Shown here one piece after another: positions 58,868 through 64,000 of a stretch of 64,000 nucleotides of DNA. Numbering within the stretch: position 1 is the first letter of the stretch; each line of letters starts with the position of its first letter. Both the position numbers and the translations under genes were made by a program. The DNA comes from Pseudomonas nicosulfuronedens (lineage in GTDB: Bacteria > Pseudomonadota > Gammaproteobacteria > Pseudomonadales > Pseudomonadaceae). Location of the stretch: positions 186,001 to 250,000 of the forward strand of contig NZ_SWDV01000003.1 in assembly GCF_005877905.1 (NCBI RefSeq). The letters are read 5' to 3'. Below the pieces are notes generated by a model. It ran no database searches. It saw nothing but the letters and a program-made list of their open reading frames with translations, and was not told the origin of the DNA.

Positions 58868-59485
58868 TCAGGGCTGGAACGTCTCGACAGCCAGCCGCAG
58901 CGCCAGTACGACAAAGGCGAGGGTGAAGCTCCAGCGGATCAGCGACATCACCGCCGGGCGCCCGATTACTTGCTCGCGCACCCAGGACGCCAGCAGCCCG
59001 TAGCCGATGAAGACGATAAAGGTCATCAGCGCGAACACCAGGCCCAGCATCAGGAACAGCCCTCGGGCGTTCTCGCTGCCGGTTGGCACGAACTGCGGCA
59101 GGAAGGCCAGGAAGAACAACCCGAGCTTGGGGTTGAGCAGGTTCAGCCAGAGCCCGGTGCCCACCAGTTGCGGGATGCTGCGCGGGCTGCTGGCCGAGTC
59201 CAGCGCCAGCGCGCCGCTGCCGCGAAACACCTGCCAGGCGACGAACAACAGATAGGCCGTGCCCAGCAGCCGAATGATCTGGAAGCTGGCTGCGCTGGCC
59301 TGCACGATCACCGACAGGCCGAAAGTGGCGAGCAGCAGTTGCGGCAGCATGCCCAGCGTGCAGCCCAGTGCCGCAAGAGTGGCCGCGCGGGCGCCAAGGC
59401 CGAGGCCGACGGCCAGGGTGTAGAGCACGCCGGTGCCGGGCAGCAAAACGACGACGAGCGCCGTCAGCAGGAATTCTGCGTTCAT
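58868..59485 (-). CDS. LysE/RhtB-family amino-acid exporter
   Basis: A 205-residue transporter with five to six hydrophobic helices and the family's start 'LLTALVVVLLPGTGVLYTLAVGLGLGARAATLAALGCTLG' and central 'GTGLWLNLLNPKLGLFFLAFLPQFV'. These proteins export amino acids or homoserine lactones. It is 49 bp downstream of an AraC regulator on the same strand, a pair seen repeatedly in Pseudomonas. Substrate unknown. Confidence 0.88.
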   Translation of the reverse strand: MNAEFLLTALVVVLLPGTGVLYTLAVGLGLGARAATLAALGCTLGMLPQLLLATFGLSVIVQASAASFQIIRLLGTAYLLFVAWQVFRGSGALALDSASSPRSIPQLVGTGLWLNLLNPKLGLFFLAFLPQFVPTGSENARGLFLMLGLVFALMTFIVFIGYGLLASWVREQVIGRPAVMSLIRWSFTLAFVVLALRLAVETFQP

Positions 59486-59534
59486 TCCCGTGGGTTTCCT
59501 GTGTGGATGAGAAAAGGGCGTGGCGCTGGCGAAT

Positions 59535-60338
59535 TCAGCGTGCCGGTGGCCGCTGCCTGAGCGAGGTGCGCCATTGCCCCGGCGTCAGCCCGAGTTGGCG
59601 GGCGAAGGCGCGGGTCATGTGCGACTGGTCGGCGAAGCCGGCGAGCTGGGCGGCATCGGCCAGCGTGCGGCCTTCGCCAATGGCCTTGTGCGCTTGTCGC
59701 ACGCGGTACTGCAGGAGGTAGGCGCGGGGCGTGGTGCCCAGTTCGCGGCGGAAGCGACGCAGCGCCGCGTAAGGTGTCAGCCCGGCTATGTTGGCCAGCT
59801 CCGCCAGCGCGGGGGCGTTGCGTGGGTCGTCGTGAATCCGCTCGAGCATGCGCGCCACGCCTCGACTGGGCAGGGCTGCCACGCTGGTGTCGGTGTGCTC
59901 GTCGAGCAGTTCGCCGAACAGGTCGAGTACGCCCTCGGCAACTTCGTCTGCGCCAGCTCCCGGCAGGTGCTGCAACAGGCGGGCGATACGCTGGGCGAGT
60001 GGCGGGTCGGCCAGCGCCGGCAGGGAGAACTCCCGTCCGGCCAACTCGCCGCCGGCCCACCGCTCGATCACCGCGGGTTCGACATACAGCATCCACCAGC
60101 GTCGCGGAGCACCCCGCAGGGGAATGCCGTCGTGCAGCTCGTTGGGGCTGACGGTGATGATGTCGCAGGGGCGCGCTTCGATCTCGCCGCGTCCGCTCCA
60201 GGAACGATGTCCGCCCTCGAGCATCACGCCGATACCGTATTCGTCGTGGGCGTGACGCGGGAAGCTGCGCTGGGTGAGTATCTCGACCGTGCGCAGGCCG
60301 GGCAGGGCGGCGGAGGTGCAGTTCACACGGTGCAGCAT
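59535..60338 (-). CDS. AraC-family transcriptional regulator
   Basis: A 267-residue regulator with an N-terminal cupin sensor domain ('RHAHDEYGIGVMLEGGHRSWSGRGEIEARPCDIITVSPNELHDG') and a C-terminal double HTH ('LAELANIAGLTPYAALRRFRRELGTTPRAYLLQYRVRQAHKAIGEG' and 'AAQLAGFADQSHMTRAFARQLGLTPGQW'). It likely controls the adjacent LysE exporter. Confidence 0.88.
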   Translation of the reverse strand: MLHRVNCTSAALPGLRTVEILTQRSFPRHAHDEYGIGVMLEGGHRSWSGRGEIEARPCDIITVSPNELHDGIPLRGAPRRWWMLYVEPAVIERWAGGELAGREFSLPALADPPLAQRIARLLQHLPGAGADEVAEGVLDLFGELLDEHTDTSVAALPSRGVARMLERIHDDPRNAPALAELANIAGLTPYAALRRFRRELGTTPRAYLLQYRVRQAHKAIGEGRTLADAAQLAGFADQSHMTRAFARQLGLTPGQWRTSLRQRPPAR

Positions 60339-60481
60339 CGCTGGGTCACCTGGGTGATGGGCGCGTTCGGGTGAAGGGGCCGCGCCGGGAGTTGCCGATC
60401 ACGGGAGAAGTGACTGCAACCTTAGCCTGCCGTGCAGCGGCGCTCTTGAATGAAATTGACTTTCTGCAAGCGCCACTCGGC

Positions 60482-61198
60482 TCAGAAGAATGGCCGCGAC
60501 GCCTTGAACATGAACGCCGAGTCGCAATAGGCGTTGTGCCCGGAGTAGGCGCTACAGTCGCCGCCGGTGAGGCTGCTGCCGCTGTAGGAGAAGTTCAGGT
60601 CGATGCCGTTCCAGGGGCGACTGAAGTTCACCGACCAGTCGCCGAATGCGCTGACGCTGCCGCCGCTGTCCAGGCTCACCGGGGAGGCAAGGCTGTAGGT
60701 GGAATACTTGAAGGTCACGTCGAAGCCAAGGTCAGGCTGCACGCCAAGGTCGGTGAACAAGGTAGTGGTGCTGCGCCCGGCCTGGGCGCTGTAGGCCGCT
60801 CCGAGACGGCTGCCGAATACCGAGAGGCCACCGTACAGGGCCTGGCTGTCGTAGTCGGGTTGTTCCGGTCGGGTGTAGCGCAGGGTACCCACTTCGTAGC
60901 CCAGCTTGCCGTCGCCCAGCGGGTGCTTGAAACCGGCATAGCTGTCGATCTCCAGCGGCTTTTCCTGCTCGATGTTCGAGGTCCAGCTGCCGACGTACCA
61001 GCCGCTGTCGTGGGTGATGTCGAGGCCACCCTGGGCGCTGTTGGCCTGGCCGGGCTGGACCAGCCCCTGGGCCATGCTGCGTGTCGGCGAATTGGCGAAC
61101 TTGAGGTCGAAATCGCCCAGCTCGCGCTGCATCACCTGGGCACCGGCTTGCGGCGCCGCGCACAACACGCAGGCCGCGATGAGAATGGACTTGTACAT
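60482..61198 (-). CDS. TorF-family putative outer-membrane porin
   Basis: A 238-residue secreted protein. The signal peptide is MYKSILIAACVLCAAPQAGA (20 residues), and the mature part is rich in alternating aromatic/hydrophobic residues ending '...FKASRPFF' with a terminal phenylalanine, as in outer-membrane beta barrels. Pattern such as 'YVGSWTSNIEQEKPLEIDSYAGFKHPLGDGKLGYEVGTLRYTRP' matches the conserved Gcw_chp/TorF family. The start at 61198 was chosen for the signal peptide. Substrate unknown. Confidence 0.78.
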   Translation of the reverse strand: MYKSILIAACVLCAAPQAGAQVMQRELGDFDLKFANSPTRSMAQGLVQPGQANSAQGGLDITHDSGWYVGSWTSNIEQEKPLEIDSYAGFKHPLGDGKLGYEVGTLRYTRPEQPDYDSQALYGGLSVFGSRLGAAYSAQAGRSTTTLFTDLGVQPDLGFDVTFKYSTYSLASPVSLDSGGSVSAFGDWSVNFSRPWNGIDLNFSYSGSSLTGGDCSAYSGHNAYCDSAFMFKASRPFF

Positions 61199-61446
61199 GC
61201 TCCCCCCTTCTTGCGGGTGCGACCCCTCCAAGGTTTCTTGCGAACCTTCGCCCTGCGTCACACGCGTAAAAGGGTAAAGGCATTCCGCGTGCCTGTGGCG
61301 ACCGGCGGTCCATTAATCGACCTGCCGGATGCCGTTCGACCGGTCTGGCGAGGCGGTTTCCCATCGCTCGCCGAGGTTGCCGCTGTCATCGCTAGCTGCT
61401 ACATCTTCAAGCTCGTGCGCGACCATCGATCGATAAGGAGAATCCC

Positions 61447-61752
61447 ATGGCCATCACTTCCGTTCCCTCCGCTGACGGGCAGGAGCTCACCATCGTGGTC
61501 CAGGGACGTTTCGATTTCGGCGCACACCAGGAATTCCGCAATGCCTACGAGCGCGTCGAGACCACGCCCAAGCGTTATGTGGTGGATCTGAAAGGCGCCA
61601 CCTACCTCGACAGCTCGGCGCTGGGCATGCTCCTGCTGCTACGCGACCACGCCGGCGGCGAGAGCGCGCAGATCAGCCTGGCGCATTGCAACCCGGATGT
61701 GCGCAAGGTGCTGTCCATCTCCAACTTCGAGCAGCTGTTCAAGATCAGCTGA
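61447..61752 (+). CDS. hsbA: HsbA, STAS-domain anti-anti-sigma factor
   Basis: A 101-residue STAS protein with the phosphorylatable serine in 'YLDSSALGMLLLL' (about S57/S58). In P. aeruginosa HsbA is switched by HsbR phosphatase/kinase activity: unphosphorylated it binds FlgM and frees FliA, and phosphorylated it stimulates the diguanylate cyclase HsbD. A ribosome-binding site (AAGGAG at 61436-61441) precedes the ATG. It is followed by hsbR after 28 bp. Confidence 0.92.
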   Translation: MAITSVPSADGQELTIVVQGRFDFGAHQEFRNAYERVETTPKRYVVDLKGATYLDSSALGMLLLLRDHAGGESAQISLAHCNPDVRKVLSISNFEQLFKIS

Positions 61753-61780
61753 CGCAGCGCCGTCTGCAGTGGCAACGGCC

Positions 61781-63478
61781 ATGTCCGAACTGCTCACCGT
61801 CCTGATCGCCGACGACAACGCCGCCGATCGCCTGCTGCTGTCGACCATCGTCAGCCGCCAGGGGCATCGCGTGATCACCGCCGCCAACGGGCTGGAAGCG
61901 CTCGCGCTGTTCGCCCAGGAGCGCCCGCAGCTGGTGCTGATGGATGCGCTGATGCCGGTGATGGACGGCTTCGAAGCGGCGCGGCGGATTCGCCGGCAGG
62001 CGGGCGAGGAATTGGTGCCGATCATCTTCCTCACTTCGCTGAGCGAGCCCGAAGCGCTGGTGCAGAGCCTGGAGGCGGGCGGCGATGATTTCCTCTCCAA
62101 GCCCTACAACCGCGTCATCCTCGAAGCCAAGATCCGCGCCATGGGCCGCCTGCATCACCTGCAGCGGATGGTGCTGGAGCAGCGTGACCTGATCGCCCGG
62201 CACAACGAGCACCTGCTCAACGAGCAGCGGGTGGCCAAGGCGGTGTTCGACAAGGTGGCGCACTCGGGGTGCCTGAACGCGGCGAACATCCGCTACCTGC
62301 AATCGCCTTTCGCGCTGTTCAACGGCGACCTGCTGCTGGCGGCATTCAAGCCTTCCGGCGGCATGCACGTGCTGCTCGGCGACTTCACCGGCCACGGCTT
62401 GCCGGCGGCCATCGGTGCCATGCCGCTGGCCGAGGTGTTCTATGGCATGACTGCCAAGGGTTACCCGATGGCGGACATCCTCCGGGAGATGAACGCCAAG
62501 CTGAAGCGCATCCTCCCGGTGGGCGTGTTCTGTTGCGCCGCCGTGCTAAACCTGAGCTTCCAGCGTGGCCTGGTGGAGGTGTGGAACGGCGGCTTGCCCA
62601 ATGGCTACCTGCTGCGCCGGCAGCCGCGCGAAATCGTGCCCCTGGTGTCGCGGCATTTGCCGCTGGGTATCCTCGATTCCTCGGCCTTCAGCGACCATTG
62701 CGAGGTCTATGCGATGGAGGAGGGCGACAGCGTGTTCCTCTTCTCCGATGGCGTGCTGGAGGCGCGCAACGCGGCCGGCGAGATGTTCGGCGAGCAGCGT
62801 CTGCGTGAGGTCTACGACAGCGAGCTGAATCCGGCGCGTCTGTTCGACGGTATCCAGGCCGCCCTGGCGCGCTTCCGTGGCGAGGCCCAGGACGACGTCA
62901 GCATGCTGGAGATCGCGCTGGTGCCCGAGGACTCGCTGCAGCGCCCGCCGCTGGCGTTCTCCGACAACGGCCTGAGCAGCCCGCTGGACTGGTCTGCCAG
63001 CTTCGAATTCCGCGCGCCGACCCTGCGCAACTTCAACCCGTTGCCCTTCCTGCTGCAGCTGCTGATGGAAGTACACGACCTGCGCCCGCGCGGCGGCGCG
63101 CTCTACACCGTACTCGCCGAGCTGTACTCCAACGCCCTGGAGCACGGCGTCATGGGCCTGGATTCCTCGCTCAAGTGCGATGCCGCCGGCTTCGCCCGCT
63201 ATTACCAGGAGCGCAGCAAGCGCCTGGTCACCCTGCGCGACGGCTTCGTGCGCTTCCACCTCGACCTGGCCCCCCACGGCGATGGCGGTCGCCTTCTGGT
63301 GCGGGTGGAGGACAGCGGCGACGGTTTCGACGTGGGCGCGGTACTGGCTTCGCAGAAAGTTGCCGGCAGCCTCTGCGGACGCGGACTGACACTGGTCCGG
63401 CAATTGTCTGATCGCTGTCAGTGGTCGGCCGATGGCAAGACCGTCTCCGTGGAGTTCTTCTGGTCGGCTCAGGCATAA
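61781..63478 (+). CDS. hsbR: HsbR, response regulator with PP2C phosphatase and kinase domains
   Basis: A 565-residue three-domain protein. Receiver (1-~125) with D55 ('LVLMDALMPVMDG'); PP2C-type phosphatase (~190-390) with 'LLGDFTGHGLPAAIGAMPLAEVFYG', 'FLFSDGVLEA' and 'DDVSMLEIAL'; and a C-terminal HATPase anti-sigma-type domain (~430-565) with 'ELYSNALEHGVMGLDSS', 'EDSGDGFDV' and 'CGRGLTLVRQL'. It acts on HsbA serine phosphorylation. The ATG at 61781 lacks a strong ribosome-binding site; a GTG four codons upstream is an alternative. The whole architecture matches P. aeruginosa PA3346. Confidence 0.94.
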   Translation: MSELLTVLIADDNAADRLLLSTIVSRQGHRVITAANGLEALALFAQERPQLVLMDALMPVMDGFEAARRIRRQAGEELVPIIFLTSLSEPEALVQSLEAGGDDFLSKPYNRVILEAKIRAMGRLHHLQRMVLEQRDLIARHNEHLLNEQRVAKAVFDKVAHSGCLNAANIRYLQSPFALFNGDLLLAAFKPSGGMHVLLGDFTGHGLPAAIGAMPLAEVFYGMTAKGYPMADILREMNAKLKRILPVGVFCCAAVLNLSFQRGLVEVWNGGLPNGYLLRRQPREIVPLVSRHLPLGILDSSAFSDHCEVYAMEEGDSVFLFSDGVLEARNAAGEMFGEQRLREVYDSELNPARLFDGIQAALARFRGEAQDDVSMLEIALVPEDSLQRPPLAFSDNGLSSPLDWSASFEFRAPTLRNFNPLPFLLQLLMEVHDLRPRGGALYTVLAELYSNALEHGVMGLDSSLKCDAAGFARYYQERSKRLVTLRDGFVRFHLDLAPHGDGGRLLVRVEDSGDGFDVGAVLASQKVAGSLCGRGLTLVRQLSDRCQWSADGKTVSVEFFWSAQA

Positions 63479-63533
63479 TCGAGGCCTTCTTGTCTCCCTG
63501 AAGGGTGGCGAGCCGTCCTTCAGGGAGTGCCCC

Positions 63534-63875
63534 ATGTCCGAGCCGCATCTCGATGGCGCCGTGCTGAGCAATTTGCTGTCGATCATGGAAGACGAGTACC
63601 CGCTCCTGGTGGAAACCTTCCTCAGCGACTCCGAGGAGCGCCTGCGCAGCATCCGCGAGGCCTTCGCCGCCAGTGATGCGCCGGCCCTTCGACATGCCGC
63701 GCACAGCTTCAAGGGCAGCTGCGGCAACATGGGCGCCTCGGTACTGAGCAGCCTGTGCAAGCGCCTGGAGGAGGCCGCACGGCAGAGCGACCTGGCCAGC
63801 GCGCAGGGCCTGATCGGCAAGGTCGAGCACGAATTCGGCATCGTCCGTACCCTGCTGCTGCCTGCCCGCCGCTGA
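63534..63875 (+). CDS. hptB: HptB, histidine phosphotransfer protein
   Basis: A 113-residue single Hpt domain with phospho-acceptor H57 in 'RHAAHSFKGSCGNMGA'. In P. aeruginosa HptB receives phosphate from RetS-group hybrid kinases and passes it to HsbR, linking surface-sensing kinases to swimming and biofilm output. The ATG at 63534 follows a CAGGGAG element. Last gene of hsbA-hsbR-hptB. Confidence 0.94.
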   Translation: MSEPHLDGAVLSNLLSIMEDEYPLLVETFLSDSEERLRSIREAFAASDAPALRHAAHSFKGSCGNMGASVLSSLCKRLEEAARQSDLASAQGLIGKVEHEFGIVRTLLLPARR

Positions 63876-63887
63876 GCTTTTTCGAGT

Positions 63888-63903
63888 TGGCCCGCGCCTT
63901 GCT
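63888..63903 (+). promoter_or_regulatory. Sigma54 promoter upstream of the last gene
   Basis: TGGCCCGCGCCTTGCT: GG (63889-63890) and GC (63901-63902) are 10 bp apart and the -12 block is consensus; the -24 block has C for A. It lies 39 bp before the ATG at 63942 and marks that gene as flagellar. Confidence 0.8.
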
Positions 63904-63941
63904 ATCTCCGTGTTGGATATTCACATCAACGGAGAACTCCG

Positions 63942-64000
63942 ATGGCTGTCGCCCCGGATATTTTATTGACGTCGACGCCTGACACCCGGCCCAAGGCGGC
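63942..64000 (+). CDS. fliK: Probable fliK, hook-length control protein (N-terminal fragment)
   Basis: Nineteen complete codons plus two bases are visible (MAVAPDILLTSTPDTRPKA...) after a GGAG ribosome-binding site at 63931-63934. The sequence is too short to identify by itself. The call rests on position: a sigma54 promoter, and in Pseudomonas fliK usually follows hptB. The gene continues beyond the window. Confidence 0.6.
   Translation, partial: MAVAPDILLTSTPDTRPKA

Overview
The window reads as a chromosomal segment of a high-GC Pseudomonas, most likely from the P. aeruginosa / nitroreducens / citronellolis side of the genus. This is inferred from the protein sequences (FleQ/FleS/FleR, FliC, FlgZ, HsbA/HsbR/HptB all look Pseudomonas-type), from sigma54 (-24/-12) and sigma28 promoters at the expected flagellar genes, and from Pseudomonas-style paired REP sequences (REPINs). 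No database search was possible, so species is not assigned.

Layout. 1-17.6 kb is a set of metabolic, transport and regulatory genes: the end of a LysR regulator, an MFS pump with its TetR regulator and a likely operator, a flavin amine oxidase whose domains are circularly permuted, an AbrB-family membrane protein with a divergent LysR regulator, a TauD-type dioxygenase plus MhpD-like hydratase with a divergent AraC regulator, a PvdQ-like acyl-homoserine-lactone acylase, a polyphosphate kinase 2 next to a PiT phosphate transporter, a glutamate-polyamine ligase-like enzyme and a second MFS protein. 17.7-25.6 kb begins the flagellar/chemotaxis region: flgA-flgM-flgN-flgZ on the minus strand, cheV-cheR and flgBCDE on the plus strand. 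25.6-30.0 kb is a minus-strand four-gene block (periplasmic amine oxidase, cytochrome c, Rid protein, PoxB-like enzyme) that separates flgE from flgF. 30.4-38.8 kb is flgFGHIJKL. 38.9-42.5 kb holds three flagellin-glycan-type genes (methyltransferase, GT2-FkbM fusion, TPR glycosyltransferase) of visibly lower GC. 42.7-51.1 kb is fliC-flaG-fliD-fliS-fliT, fleQ and fleSR. 51.5-57.3 kb is fliEFGHIJ. A five-gene non-flagellar block (57.4-61.2 kb) follows, then hsbA-hsbR-hptB and the first codons of a gene that is probably fliK.

How it works together. FleQ is the master sigma54 activator; sigma54-type promoters sit before flgB, flgF, fleS, fliE and the last gene (a weak one before fliD). FlgM is the anti-sigma28 factor and has its own near-consensus sigma28 promoter, as does fliC. 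The HptB-HsbR-HsbA phosphorelay/partner switch is known in P. aeruginosa to act on FlgM and on cyclic-di-GMP, and FlgZ is a PilZ-type cyclic-di-GMP receptor acting on the motor, so the locus carries structural parts, their regulatory hierarchy and the swim/stick switch.

Most notable observations: (i) the circularly permuted amine oxidase; (ii) a REPIN that has become the first half of the FlgI signal peptide, and another inverted repeat that codes the PPK2 C-terminus; (iii) a cluster of eight TTGCCGC heptamers before the flgB sigma54 promoter, with degenerate copies and a consensus IHF site before flgF; (iv) a periplasmic amine-dehydrogenase-like operon embedded in the flagellar locus.
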